Shown here in pieces: positions 51,592-60,442 of a stretch of 64,000 nucleotides of DNA. The translations under genes and the position numbers were made by a program. The notes under the pieces were generated by a model, which did not search any database, had not been told where the DNA came from, and worked only from the letters and a program-made list of their open reading frames with translations. The first letter of the stretch is position 1, and each line of letters begins with the position of its first letter. Origin of the DNA: Streptomyces sp. CB02959 (GTDB lineage Bacteria; Actinomycetota; Actinomycetes; Streptomycetales; Streptomycetaceae). The stretch is taken from assembly GCF_002803155.1 (NCBI RefSeq), contig NZ_NNBP01000013.1, forward strand, positions 185,699-249,698, given 5' to 3'.

Positions 51592-51993
51592 TCAAGCGGG
51601 CAGTTTCGTGTCGATGACGAAGCTGATCTCGATGACCTGGCCGGGCAAGGTCAGTTCAGTGACGCCCAAGACCGTGCTGGCCGGGCGGTGGTCGCCGAAG
51701 TACCCCAGGTTGCCCTCTGCCGTCGCCGCGGCATTCTGCCGCAGGTTCACCACGTACAGGGTCTGCGAGACGACCTGGTTCCGGGTGGCGCCGTAGTGGT
51801 CCAGGACCTTGTCCATGTTGGCGTAGGTCTGCTTGAGCTGGGCGGCGAAGTCGCCCGCGTAGAGGAACTCGCCTGCCTCATCGAACGAGAGCTGTCCGGA
51901 GACGTGGATCAGCTCGCCGGACTTGATCGCCTGTGAGTAGCCGAAGTCGCTCTCGGCCGGAACGTTGTAGTTGAAGGCATCAATGGTGGCCAT
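51592..51993 (-). CDS. RidA-family protein
   Basis: A 133-aa RidA-fold protein: MATIDAFNYNVPAESDFGYSQAIKSGELIHVSGQLSFDEAGEFLYAGDFAAQLKQTYANMDKVLDHYGA and a C-terminal HRPASTVLGVTELTLPGQVIEISFVI. Here RPASTVLGV holds the conserved Arg of canonical RidA deaminases, unlike the copy at 4446. Divergent from the HxlR regulator, so likely controlled by it. Overlaps the start of the flanking fusion remnant by 4 bp. Confidence 0.9.
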   Translation of the reverse strand: MATIDAFNYNVPAESDFGYSQAIKSGELIHVSGQLSFDEAGEFLYAGDFAAQLKQTYANMDKVLDHYGATRNQVVSQTLYVVNLRQNAAATAEGNLGYFGDHRPASTVLGVTELTLPGQVIEISFVIDTKLPA

Positions 51994-52094
51994 GGTGCTC
52001 GCCCTTCCGGTTTGCTCTCTTGTAGTTACTCGGAAACCGTAGGAGAGTCATGGTTGACCTGGAAGAACGCACTTTTCGGTGACTGAGGAACCTG

Positions 52095-52499
52095 ATGGTG
52101 ACCAAGCAAGTACTCAAGGGCCTGCCCGAGGACGCTGACCTGCGGCGCGCAGACTCCCTGGCGCGGGAGATCTTCTCGGACGTCGCCAACAAGTGGGCGC
52201 TCCTGATCATCGAGGCGCTCGGCGAGCGCACCCTGCGCTTCAGCGAGCTGCGGAACGAGGTCGAGGGCGTCAGCCACAAGATGCTCACCCAGAACCTGCG
52301 CATGCTGGAGCGCAATGGCCTGGTCGACCGGAAGGTGTACCCCACCGTGCCGCCGCGAGTCGAGTACACCCTCACCGAGCCGGGCCGGGCCCTGCGCACC
52401 GCGGTCGACGCCATATGCGGCTGGACCCACCAGCACCTCGGTCACATCGAGAGTGCACGCGGCCGTTTCGACGCCGGACGGGCACGCAGCGACAGCTGA
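52095..52499 (+). CDS. HxlR-family regulator
   Basis: A 134-aa single-domain winged helix: VANKWALLIIEALGERTLRFSELRNEVEGVSHKMLTQNLRMLERNGLVDRKVYPTVPPRVEYTLTEPGRAL is the HxlR core. HxlR proteins sense aldehydes, quinones or redox stress. Its divergent partner is the RidA gene. The 101-bp gap between them holds no clear palindrome by eye. Confidence 0.92.
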   Translation: MVTKQVLKGLPEDADLRRADSLAREIFSDVANKWALLIIEALGERTLRFSELRNEVEGVSHKMLTQNLRMLERNGLVDRKVYPTVPPRVEYTLTEPGRALRTAVDAICGWTHQHLGHIESARGRFDAGRARSDS

Positions 52500-52732
52500 G
52501 CGCGTCAAGATCCCGGACACCGACGACGGCCGCCGACTCCGGGCCGCCCTCTGCGCCCGGCGCCAAGCATGATGTCCCTCGCGCACACCCGTAACACCTG
52601 AGTCTCCACCGCCGGTTGGGCCGCCTCGCCACTGCGCAAGGCGCCCTCACCGGAATCTGGAGCGGAAAACGAAGCGGAATCACCGCGCAGCACACCACCC
52701 GACCCCGTCCTCCTCGCACCACCAAGTCCTGA

Positions 52733-52778
52733 AGGAGGCCCGCTGATGAATCCCCGGACGCACCTCGCCGTCGGGAGC
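52733..52778 (+). pseudogene. orphaned translation start of a lost gene
   Basis: AAGGAGG at 52733 with ideal spacing to an ATG at 52746 (MNPRTHLAVGSS...), but after ~12 codons the frame runs antisense through the beta-lactamase-fold gene. It looks like the 5' end of a gene removed by a deletion. Weak evidence: one good ribosome site. Confidence 0.35.
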
Positions 52779-53921
52779 TCAGCCGCAGAGCGCGTCGTTG
52801 AGAACCTTGTCGATGGGCTTGCCGATGGCTTCGTCGGCAGGCCAGTCGGCGAGGTTTGCGGAGAGCACCACGCGTTGTTTGCCGTCCCTCGTGGTGAACG
52901 CGAGCGTCGCATAGCCGGGGATGCCGCCGGTGTGGCCGATCGCCGTGCGCCCGCAGCTCAACTCGCGCACCTTGAGCCCGAGTCCGTACCCAGCTCCAGG
53001 CTCCTTGGTGGCCACGGTGTGGTTCATTTCCTTCCACTGCGCGGGCCGCAGCAGCTTGCCTGAGGTGAGCGCCGTCAGCAGCTTGTCCATGTCACCCGGC
53101 GTGGAGACGATCTCTCCAGCCGGCCCCGCAAGGGAGGGGTTCAGCGCGCTGATGTCGGTCTGTCCCATATAGCCGTGCGCGTGCGGCCCGGGTATGACGG
53201 AGCTGTCAACGGGCACCACCGTGTGGCGCATCCCCAGCGGTGCGATGACCCGGTTCCGCACCTCGGTGGCGTAGGAGTGCCCGGTCACTCGCTCGATGAT
53301 CAGCCCGGCAACGAGGTAGTTGGTGTTGGAGTAGCCGTAGTCGGTGCCGGGCGGGAAGTCGGCGGGCTTGGCGGCGGCCCGCCGTACCTGGTCGGTCATG
53401 TCGTAGTGACGGAAGCGATGACGGATGAACTCCTCGCCCTGCGGCAGGTCCCGCGCCACGTCATGCAGCCCACTGGTGTGCTGCAGCGCCATCCGGACGG
53501 TGATCTTGTCGCCCTGGGGCACCAGTCCCGACGGCAGATAACGCGAGATGGGTCCGTCCAGCGACACCTTGCCTTCACCGACGAGTTGGAGCAGCACCAC
53601 CGACGTGAACATCTTGGTGGTACTGCCGACACGGAACTGCCCCTCAGACGGCACCGGGGTTCCCGTCTTCTGCGCACCACCGGACCTGGCCAGCCAGGTC
53701 CGGTCGCCCTCGGTCACCTTTACCTGCGCGCCAACCGCGCCACTGCGGGTGAGCAGGTCCAGGTCGCGCCGGACCTTGCGGGCCGTACCGGAGTCCGGCT
53801 CGCTGTGCGAGCCGCGCAGGTCTTGCGGGCGGTCGGCCGCCGTGGCGATGGAGGAAACGGAGAGGGTGCCCATGGCCGTGACGGTGAACAGGCTGGTGAG
53901 CAGGGTATGGGAGACGCGCAT
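52779..53921 (-). CDS. secreted serine hydrolase, beta-lactamase/DD-carboxypeptidase fold
   Basis: A 380-aa exported protein. Signal peptide (MRVSHTLLTSLFTVTAMGTLSVSSIATAA), then SxxK at Ser100 (VGSTTKMF), YSN at 196-198, and HTGG at 329-332 (IGHTGGIPGY), the three motifs of class C-type/DD-peptidase folds (serine hydrolase, Streptomyces R61-like). It may act on cell-wall peptides or esters. The start MRVSHT follows the normal distance; upstream frame not conserved. Confidence 0.9.
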   Translation of the reverse strand: MRVSHTLLTSLFTVTAMGTLSVSSIATAADRPQDLRGSHSEPDSGTARKVRRDLDLLTRSGAVGAQVKVTEGDRTWLARSGGAQKTGTPVPSEGQFRVGSTTKMFTSVVLLQLVGEGKVSLDGPISRYLPSGLVPQGDKITVRMALQHTSGLHDVARDLPQGEEFIRHRFRHYDMTDQVRRAAAKPADFPPGTDYGYSNTNYLVAGLIIERVTGHSYATEVRNRVIAPLGMRHTVVPVDSSVIPGPHAHGYMGQTDISALNPSLAGPAGEIVSTPGDMDKLLTALTSGKLLRPAQWKEMNHTVATKEPGAGYGLGLKVRELSCGRTAIGHTGGIPGYATLAFTTRDGKQRVVLSANLADWPADEAIGKPIDKVLNDALCG

Positions 53922-54129
53922 GATGCCTCTCGGTGTCGCGTGTCGGGCGATGTTCGTTCGCCCAGTCTGCGCGCTGCGTTTGCGCGAATCACGGGTGCTG
54001 GCACCCGTCGTGGGGGGTGGTTGTCCCAACCCCGGGACACCGCAGTCCGGATCGCGATCGCGCTTGGCGAAAGGCGTCCCGCAGGAGCAGTGGTACCAGT
54101 ACGTTCAGGCTCCCGAGACCGGCTGCTCG

Positions 54130-54837
54130 TCAGTGGTGGAGACGGTGCTGGAAGGTATGGCCGCCGTCGTGACGGGTGGAACCCAGGCCCTCGCCCTGCC
54201 GATCCCCCCGCACGGGCAGTTCGGCGCGTGTCAGGGCTCCGTCCGTCCAGGCTTCGTAGCGGAGCCAGCGGGTGGTGCGCTGGGCTACCGGGTCCACCTG
54301 CGTGCGCCAGGTGGTGAGGGTGATCAGCTCGCTGCCGTTCCATTGGTGGGCGACCGGTCCGCAGTCGGGGGCCGTATCCAGGGACGGCGGTTCGACGTCG
54401 ACGATCAGCCGGCCTCCGGGAGCCAGGCTGTCGTACATGGCGGCCAGCGCGGTCTGCGCACTGTCACGGTCGGGAAGCAGGGCGAAGGAACCGGTGGGGA
54501 TCATGATCGCTTCGAAGGCGCCGGGGTCGCGGTATGCGGTCATGTCGCCTTCGAAGACATCGGCCTTCAGCCCTCGCCGGGCACAGTTGACGCGGCACTG
54601 TTCCAGCATGGAGTCCGAGGTGTCGTAGCCGCGCACGGCCAGTCCCTGTTCGAGCAGGGGGATCAGGATGCGGCCGGTACCCACGGCGGGTTCCAATACG
54701 GGGCCGGATACGTTCCGCAGGCGGTCGGCGTAGAACTCGACGTCTCCGAACGAGGTGCCGACCGGCTTGTCGATTTCGTAGAACAGGGTTGCCGGCGGTC
54801 CGTAGCGCCAGGCGGTGTCGCCAAAGCCGGTGTTCAT
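54130..54837 (-). CDS. class I SAM-dependent methyltransferase, probably C-terminally altered
   Basis: A 235-aa protein: VLEPAVGTGRILIPLLEQGL (motif I), VRGYDTSDSMLEQCRVNCARRG, VFEGDMTAYRDPGAFEAIMIPTGSFALL, LAPGGRLIVDVEPP, then beta strands TLTTWRTQVDPVAQRTTRWLRYEAWTDG. After TRAEL the sequence becomes VRGDRQGEGLGSTRHDGG, unlike the expected final strands of the fold, so the last ~25 residues appear replaced by a frameshift or deletion. May be non-functional. Confidence 0.75.
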   Translation of the reverse strand: MNTGFGDTAWRYGPPATLFYEIDKPVGTSFGDVEFYADRLRNVSGPVLEPAVGTGRILIPLLEQGLAVRGYDTSDSMLEQCRVNCARRGLKADVFEGDMTAYRDPGAFEAIMIPTGSFALLPDRDSAQTALAAMYDSLAPGGRLIVDVEPPSLDTAPDCGPVAHQWNGSELITLTTWRTQVDPVAQRTTRWLRYEAWTDGALTRAELPVRGDRQGEGLGSTRHDGGHTFQHRLHH

Positions 54838-54962
54838 ACAGTCCTTCGGTGCAGCTTCGGGTGGAAAAGACTGCTCTGACCAGCACCTAGCGGGCACACC
54901 GCGGGGATCAGGAGCAGACTGCCGCCGCCGTCGCCGGACGCGCGGCGTGCCGTGCCGGACCG

Positions 54963-55688
54963 TCAGCGTCCCGGCTCCTCGTCGGAAACCCGGACGACGG
55001 ACAGGGACCGCTTCTGCCGGCCTTCCCCGTCGAAGTTGTCGGGCGAGAGCCACTCCCGCAACGCCTTGCCGACGTGCGGCCACTCGGAGTCGACAACGGA
55101 GTACCAGGCGGTGTCACGGCTGCGGCCCTTGTAGACCACGGCCTGACGGAAGACCCCTTCGAAGGTGAAGCCCAGCCGCAGCGCCGCCTCACGCGAGGGC
55201 GCGTTGAGGCTGTCGCACTTCCACTCGTAGCGGCGGTAGCCGAGTTCGTCGAAGACATAGGACATGAGCAGGAACTGGGCCTCCGTGGACACCGGAGTCC
55301 GCTGCAGCAGAGGCGAGAAGGACACGCTGCCGACCTCGACGACGCCGTTCGACGGATCCTGGCGCATCAGGGAGAGGGTGCCCACGGCCTTGCCGGTGCG
55401 CAGGTCGACGACGGCGTACGGCAGGGGGTCGTCCGCCTGTGTCGTCGTCACGTAGGCGCGGTAGTCGGCCGGGCCGTCGAAGGGACCGGCCGTCATGTAC
55501 GTCCAGTCCCTGCCGTCCGCCGCGAGAGCGAAGGCGGCATACAGATCGTCGGCGTGACGGTCCGCGTCCAGGGGCTCCACCCGGCAGAAGCGACCCTCCA
55601 GGCAGACCCGGGCGGGCGCGGGACGCGCCGTCCAGTCAGGCAGAGGGTGGCCGACGGGCTGGCCGTATTCGTTGAGACGTGCGGACAT
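54963..55688 (-). CDS. GNAT-family acetyltransferase divergent from MocR regulator
   Basis: A 241-aa RimJ/RimL-type GNAT: LNEYGQPVGHPLPDWTARPAPARVCLEGRFCRVEPLDADRHADDLYAAF, VEVGSVSFSPLLQRTPVSTEAQFLLMSYVFDELGYRRYEWKCDSLNAPSREAALRLGFTFEG. The opening NxYGQPVGxPLPxW is characteristic of a distinct GNAT subgroup. Start MSARLNEY. It is divergent from the MocR gene, a common pairing, and is likely its target. Substrate unknown. Confidence 0.9.
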   Translation of the reverse strand: MSARLNEYGQPVGHPLPDWTARPAPARVCLEGRFCRVEPLDADRHADDLYAAFALAADGRDWTYMTAGPFDGPADYRAYVTTTQADDPLPYAVVDLRTGKAVGTLSLMRQDPSNGVVEVGSVSFSPLLQRTPVSTEAQFLLMSYVFDELGYRRYEWKCDSLNAPSREAALRLGFTFEGVFRQAVVYKGRSRDTAWYSVVDSEWPHVGKALREWLSPDNFDGEGRQKRSLSVVRVSDEEPGR

Positions 55689-55810
55689 GCTCTTCTCCTG
55701 GTGTGTGCCGGTCCTCACCAGGCTAGGAACCACGTGGATCCTCGAAAAGGGCCACGGTACGGTCATTCCATGGAGCCACGGTGAAATATCCGCACAGGGA
55801 GGACAGGCGC

Positions 55811-57424
55811 ATGAAAGAGGGCAGAGCGGCGCCGACCGACAGCGAAGTCCTCGGCCCGCAGTTCGACTTCCTGCTCCAGGAGCCGCTGTCCCGGGCACGC
55901 GGCGGGGACTCCCTGCAAAAGCAGCTCCTGCACCGCCTCAGGACCGCCGTCCTCGACGGCCGGCTCCCGGCAGGCAGTCGCCTGCCGGGCTCGCGCGTCT
56001 TGGCCGAGAGCCTCGGAGTGTCACGCAACACCGTGACGCTCGTGTACGACGTACTGAGCACGGAGGGCTACATCGAGCCCAGCAGGCAGGGCACCCGTAT
56101 CGCCGCACTGCCCCGCCCGGAGCCGGAACACCGCGCGCTCTCGGCCCCGGCCACCCTCGCACGGCGTGGCGGGCGGATCCGCACGCTCGACCTGGAAGGC
56201 ACCGACTCCCTCACCTTCGCGCCGGGGGTCCCCGCCTTGGCCCAGTTTCCCCTGGCGGCCTGGCGGCGTTCCCTGGACCGGGCGCTCCAACAGGGCGGGA
56301 CGGAGCTGCTGGGTTACGGCCCACCGCAAGGTGAACTATCACTGAGGACCGCCATCCTGCGTCACCTCGCGCTCGCCCGCGGCATGCACTGCACCCCGGA
56401 ACAGATCGTCATCACCGAAGGAGCGCAGGAGGCGCTCTCCCTGTGCGTCCGACTGGTCACCGACCCGGGGGACACCGCCTGGGTCGAAGACCCCGGCTAC
56501 CGCGGCGCGCAGACCGCGCTGGCCTGCGGCGACCTGACCGTCGTACCCGTCCCGGTCGACGCGGAAGGTCTGCGGACCTCCGCATCCGACTGGAAGAACC
56601 GCCCACCCCGCCTCGTCTGCACCACCCCCGCGCACCAGTACCCGACGGGCGCGGTCCTCACCGCCTCCAGACGCCTCGACCTGATCGAGAAGTGCCGCCT
56701 GCACGGCGCCTGGATCGTCGAGGACGACTACGACAGCGAGTTCCGCCACAGCCAAGAACCCCTCGCCTGCATACAGGGCCTGGCACCCGGCGCGCCCGTG
56801 TTCTACGTCGGCACCTTCAGCAAGACCCTCTTCCCCTCCCTGCGCCTGGGGTTCCTCGTACTACCCGAACCGCTGGTCGACCGGGCGGCACCGGTCGTGG
56901 ACGAACTGCTCCGCGGCGGGCACCGCTGCGAACAACTCGCCGTCGCGCACTTCATGGAGAGCGGCCAGTACGGCAGACACCTCGCCCGCATGCGCCGCCT
57001 CTACCGCCGCCGACGCGACGCGCTCAGGACGGCACTGGCCGAACACTTCGACGTGCCCCACACCGTGACCGGCGGGGACAGCGGGATGCACCTGACCGTA
57101 CGACTACCGTTGGATGCCCCGGACCAGCCCCTGACCCGCGCCGCCCGCCGCCACCGGATGGCCCCCCGGCCCCTGTCCCAGCACTCCCTGCTCCCCGACG
57201 CCGCTTACAACGGGCTCATCCTGGGATACGGCAACACCCCCGAGTCGGCGTTCGCACCCGGCCTGCGCCAACTCGCGCACCTGATCAGGGAACTGGACCG
57301 ACCTCCACGCCCAGCGGTTCCCCAACCGCCTCGCCCCTCCCGGCCTCACCTCCACGGCACGCCCAAAACCGCCCCGACGTACCCACCGCCGGTCCGGCGC
57401 CCCGGCGGCGGATCGGGGCCGTAG
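55811..57424 (+). CDS. MocR/PdxR-type regulator (GntR HTH plus aminotransferase-like domain)
   Basis: A 537-aa protein. N-terminal GntR helix-turn-helix (LHRLRTAVLDGRLPAGSRLPGSRVLAESLGVSRNTVTLVYDVLSTEGYIEP) fused to a class I aminotransferase-like domain with the PLP lysine in GTFSKTLFPSLRLGF (Lys338) and DDYDSEFR. MocR proteins bind PLP or PLP-amino-acid adducts. Start at ATG 55811 (GGAGG 8 nt upstream) preferred to GTG 55781. The C-terminal ~50 residues are Pro-rich. Divergent from the GNAT gene. Confidence 0.9.
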   Translation: MKEGRAAPTDSEVLGPQFDFLLQEPLSRARGGDSLQKQLLHRLRTAVLDGRLPAGSRLPGSRVLAESLGVSRNTVTLVYDVLSTEGYIEPSRQGTRIAALPRPEPEHRALSAPATLARRGGRIRTLDLEGTDSLTFAPGVPALAQFPLAAWRRSLDRALQQGGTELLGYGPPQGELSLRTAILRHLALARGMHCTPEQIVITEGAQEALSLCVRLVTDPGDTAWVEDPGYRGAQTALACGDLTVVPVPVDAEGLRTSASDWKNRPPRLVCTTPAHQYPTGAVLTASRRLDLIEKCRLHGAWIVEDDYDSEFRHSQEPLACIQGLAPGAPVFYVGTFSKTLFPSLRLGFLVLPEPLVDRAAPVVDELLRGGHRCEQLAVAHFMESGQYGRHLARMRRLYRRRRDALRTALAEHFDVPHTVTGGDSGMHLTVRLPLDAPDQPLTRAARRHRMAPRPLSQHSLLPDAAYNGLILGYGNTPESAFAPGLRQLAHLIRELDRPPRPAVPQPPRPSRPHLHGTPKTAPTYPPPVRRPGGGSGP

Positions 57425-57548
57425 CCTGGCCACTTGCCCAGGGCTGTCCGGCTGGCATGGGTTGGCGCGAGGCACGGGAGCGCTCCGATCGGGAACCGCC
57501 GCCAACTGCGCGTCGACGCCAGCCGGAAGCCGACATTCCGATGTTCGA

Positions 57549-58694
57549 CTACTCAGGCCCCATCGTTGCCGTGGCGCTGGCACAGACGGGGTGGGTGCGG
57601 GCGGCATAGGAGCGAGCGGCCACGACGAGGCCGATGCCCAAACCGGCGAATGCCAGGCCGCCGAACTCGACCATCCAAGTGATCCCCGAGCTGGTGGTGA
57701 ACGGCGGGGACGGCTTGATCCCGGGCAGCACCCCGACGGCGACGAGCGGGGCCATGACGATGAGGAAGACCCCGTACACCGTCAGAGGGATGCCGGTCAG
57801 CCATGCCGGAATCAACGGCAGCAGGCGCGGGACCCGTCGTCCGGACAGGAACAGCGTCCACCGGGGGAACACCTGCCCCCACACGTACAGCAACCCCAGC
57901 AGCAGGAAGATCCCGACCATCGCGGCCAGCACGGTCACTTCGATCCCCGCCGACGCGGCCGCCTTCGACGGCCCCGACGCGCCGACGCTCATCGTCCGCT
58001 GCCAGTCATCGCCCGAGACACCGAGTGCGTCGCCACCCAGCGTCCAGATGCTCTTGGCTCCTGCCCACGGCAGGAGTCCGCACATGAGCAGGTACACCGC
58101 GACGCGGGTCCGCCTCGGGGCCCGGGAGGCGCCTGGGTAGGCAAGCGGGCCGTCGACTGCGCCGGCGTGCGGCCGCCCACATCGCGGACAGTCGCCGCGC
58201 AACCGTCGGCGGTACGACAAACCGACGAGGAGCAGAAGGGCGGCACCGGCCGTGTTCAACAGCACCTGGGCCAGCCCGGTGGCGCTCTCGACCCCCGAGA
58301 GCGTCGCAATCGTCACGAAATAGATCGGCAGTCCAGTCGACCCCACGACGAACACCGGGAGCGCCGTGACCAGCGCCGTCGCCACCACAACCCGGCCAGT
58401 CCTGGCGAGAGTTCGGGTGCTGGCCAGGCAGGCGCCGCCGGCCAGGAGCGCGAGGGCCGCCAGGAGAAGCTGGACCGCCGGTGTGTACGAGGAGTGTTCC
58501 TTCCAACGCACGGTGATGCCCGCCGCCGCCCACGTGACCTCGACAGCGGCGTACAACACACCCCACAAAGCAGCGGCCGTCGGTACCCATACGGGCCACC
58601 GCCGCCACCACAACATCCGCCCCGGGCTTGTGGTCGGTGGCCTGGGAACGCCGCCTACCTCCGAGTTCGCAGCAACAGCCACTGTGACCCCCAT
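57549..58694 (-). CDS. multi-pass membrane protein of unknown function
   Basis: A 381-aa protein with about nine hydrophobic segments (WPVWVPTAAALWGVLYAAVEV, VQLLLAALALLAGGACLAS, VVVATALVTALPVFVVGS, GLAQVLLNTAGAALLLLVGL, AVYLLMCGLLPWAGAKSIW, IEVTVLAAMVGIFLLLGLLYVW and more), with a zinc-ribbon-like half CPRCGRPH in a loop. I recognise no characterised family; similar proteins are common in Streptomyces. It converges with the MocR gene. Confidence 0.8.
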   Translation of the reverse strand: MGVTVAVAANSEVGGVPRPPTTSPGRMLWWRRWPVWVPTAAALWGVLYAAVEVTWAAAGITVRWKEHSSYTPAVQLLLAALALLAGGACLASTRTLARTGRVVVATALVTALPVFVVGSTGLPIYFVTIATLSGVESATGLAQVLLNTAGAALLLLVGLSYRRRLRGDCPRCGRPHAGAVDGPLAYPGASRAPRRTRVAVYLLMCGLLPWAGAKSIWTLGGDALGVSGDDWQRTMSVGASGPSKAAASAGIEVTVLAAMVGIFLLLGLLYVWGQVFPRWTLFLSGRRVPRLLPLIPAWLTGIPLTVYGVFLIVMAPLVAVGVLPGIKPSPPFTTSSGITWMVEFGGLAFAGLGIGLVVAARSYAARTHPVCASATATMGPE

Positions 58695-58956
58695 ATATCC
58701 GGATTGCCGACACCCCAAGACTCCCCGTCACCCGCGCCGATCACATCCATCCCACGGATCACCCGCCTCCCCCGCACGGGGGAAGGCCGGAGCGCGAGCG
58801 TCAACCCGGCAGGCAGCCATGAGAGAGGAACCGACCCGGACCTCGCAGGCGCGGCGACGAAGCGCAACGCCGCAGCGACGTGTCCGCGGTCGGCCGGTTG
58901 GCTTGATCGGTCCGCGAGCCTTGAACGCTGCCGAGCCTGCTGATTGGTTGGTCGGC

Positions 58957-59496
58957 ATGACTGAACTTGGACCGGTCGCCTGGCCGCCTGCTCCGATCAA
59001 CACCGAGCGGCTCGTGCTCCGAGAGCCCGAGGCCCGGGACCGTGCGGCGTTCATCGAGCTGCTGGCGTCGCCGGAGGTGCACACCTACCTCGGCGGCCCC
59101 CGGCCGCGTGACGAACTTGAGCGCGAGATGCCCGGGGTGCCCGGGCGGTGGCCGGGGAGTTTCGTCGTTGATCTCGACGGGGCGATGATCGGCCAGATCC
59201 TGCTCAGGAGGGCAACGGAGCATCGTCGCCCGGCTGCTGCGGGGAAGGCCGATCTCGGCTACCTGTTCCTGCCGCGGGCGTGGGGATTCGGGTATGCCGC
59301 CGAGGCGTGCGCGGCGGCACTCGACTGGTTCGACGGTGTCCTTCCCGGCGAGCCAGTGGTGCTCACCACCCAGACCGCCAACGTCGGCTCGATGCGCCTC
59401 GCGGCAAAGCTGGGGTTCACCGAGGTGGAGCGGTTCCATGCCTGGGACGCCGAGCAGTGGCTCGGCTTGCGGTCGCCGGTCACGCCGTCCGCTTGA
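58957..59496 (+). CDS. GNAT-family acetyltransferase
   Basis: A 179-aa RimJ/RimL-like GNAT: MTELGPVAWPPAPINTERLVLREPEARDRAAFIELLASPEVHTYLGGP, and DLGYLFLPRAWGFGYAAEACAAALDWFDG with TQTANVGSMRLAAKLGFTEVERF. The acetyl-CoA loop lacks the canonical QGxG (RAWGFGYA), as in several relatives. Substrate unknown. The 260 bp before it hold no recognisable gene. Confidence 0.87.
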   Translation: MTELGPVAWPPAPINTERLVLREPEARDRAAFIELLASPEVHTYLGGPRPRDELEREMPGVPGRWPGSFVVDLDGAMIGQILLRRATEHRRPAAAGKADLGYLFLPRAWGFGYAAEACAAALDWFDGVLPGEPVVLTTQTANVGSMRLAAKLGFTEVERFHAWDAEQWLGLRSPVTPSA

Positions 59497-59591
59497 GCCC
59501 GTGCTCGACGGCCGCGGAGCCCCAACGCGCCAGGCACTGCTAGGACAGAGCCGCGTTGTGGGCCCGCCGATCGGTGACGTTCAGCGGATGC

Positions 59592-59729
59592 TCATTGGAG
59601 GCGTCTGAGCGGGGCGATGCCGGTGACGCGGTTGGTGATCGTGGGGCGGGCGGCTTCCTGGGTGGCGAGCAGGGCGACGATCGTGACGGGCTGGTCGCAG
59701 TGGGGACAGTGCCGCGGACCAGGTCGAGG
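59592..59729 (-). pseudogene. fragment of a zinc-ribbon protein, C-terminus only
   Basis: The minus strand encodes RPGPRHCPHCDQPVTIVALLATQEAARPTI and ends TNRVTGIAPLRRLQ with a stop at 59592-59594. CPHC is half of a zinc ribbon. An upstream stop codon in this frame shows that only the tail of a gene survives. I do not recognise the parent. Confidence 0.4.
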
Positions 59730-60296
59730 TCACAGCAATTGGTCGACCAGCCCGTCGACGTAGTCCGGGGTGAGGGGGCCCATGCCGAGCAAGACGCGGA
59801 TGTACATCGGGGCCAGCACGTGGTCCAGCACGCCGAACGCGTCGGGTGCCTGCTCGCCGCGTTCGCGGGCGCGATCGAGCATGGACTGCAGTTGCCGGGT
59901 GCGTTCGGCGAGGAGGTCGTCACGCGCCTGCAGGCCCTGCTGACCGAGGCTCGACAGGGTGACGGACAGGTGCAGCAACGCCAGGCCGTCGGGTCCGGTG
60001 ATCTCGCGGGCCACGTTGGCCGCGTAAGCGCGCAGGTCGCCGGCCAGACTCCCGGTGTCGGGCATCGGCGACCGCGCGTTGAGGCGGGTGAGCGCCACGT
60101 CGGTGAGCAGGGTTTCCAGGCTGCCCCACCGGCGGTAGATGCTGCTGTCGGCCACGCCCGCGCGGGCTGCGACCTCGCCGACGGAGAACTTCCCGTAACC
60201 GCGCTCGCCGATCAGGTCGGTGACGGCCTGGTGCACCGCCGCGCCGACGCGGGCGCCGCGCCCGCCAGGTCGCCGGGCTCGCTGTCGTTCGTCCAT
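59730..60296 (-). CDS. TetR-family regulator of the adjacent efflux gene
   Basis: A 188-aa TetR: HQAVTDLIGERGYGKFSVGEVAARAGVADSSIYRRWGSLETLLTDVALTRLNARSPMPDTG, with C-terminal TetR_C_16-like helices. Divergent from a DHA2 efflux gene with two tandem 23-bp dyads in between, the typical arrangement of a substrate-released efflux repressor. Confidence 0.92.
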   Translation of the reverse strand: MDERQRARRPGGRGARVGAAVHQAVTDLIGERGYGKFSVGEVAARAGVADSSIYRRWGSLETLLTDVALTRLNARSPMPDTGSLAGDLRAYAANVAREITGPDGLALLHLSVTLSSLGQQGLQARDDLLAERTRQLQSMLDRARERGEQAPDAFGVLDHVLAPMYIRVLLGMGPLTPDYVDGLVDQLL

Positions 60297-60306
60297 GCCC
60301 TCATCT

Positions 60307-60378
60307 TAACGCAGTCGTGACTTGCGTTTGCGGGGCGAGCCTCCTTACAGTCCCCTAACGCAGTCATTGGCTGCGTTA
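60307..60378. promoter_or_regulatory. two tandem TetR operators
   Basis: Operator 1 at 60307-60329 (TAACGCAG-n7-TTGCGTTT, 6/8 matched halves) and operator 2 at 60356-60378 (TAACGCAG-n7-CTGCGTTA, perfect halves). Starts are 49 bp apart, between the TetR gene and the efflux gene. The near one to TetR probably controls autoregulation, the other the transporter. Confidence 0.88.
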
Positions 60379-60442
60379 GGGCGCCCGGAGGCTGACCGCG
60401 TCGGCCGCGGAGAGGCGCAACCACCGATCGAGAGGAATTCCC

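Noticed and set aside
57425..57548. Small frames between MocR and the membrane protein gene
   Set aside because: They read antisense to or out of frame with the membrane protein and carry no start signal.
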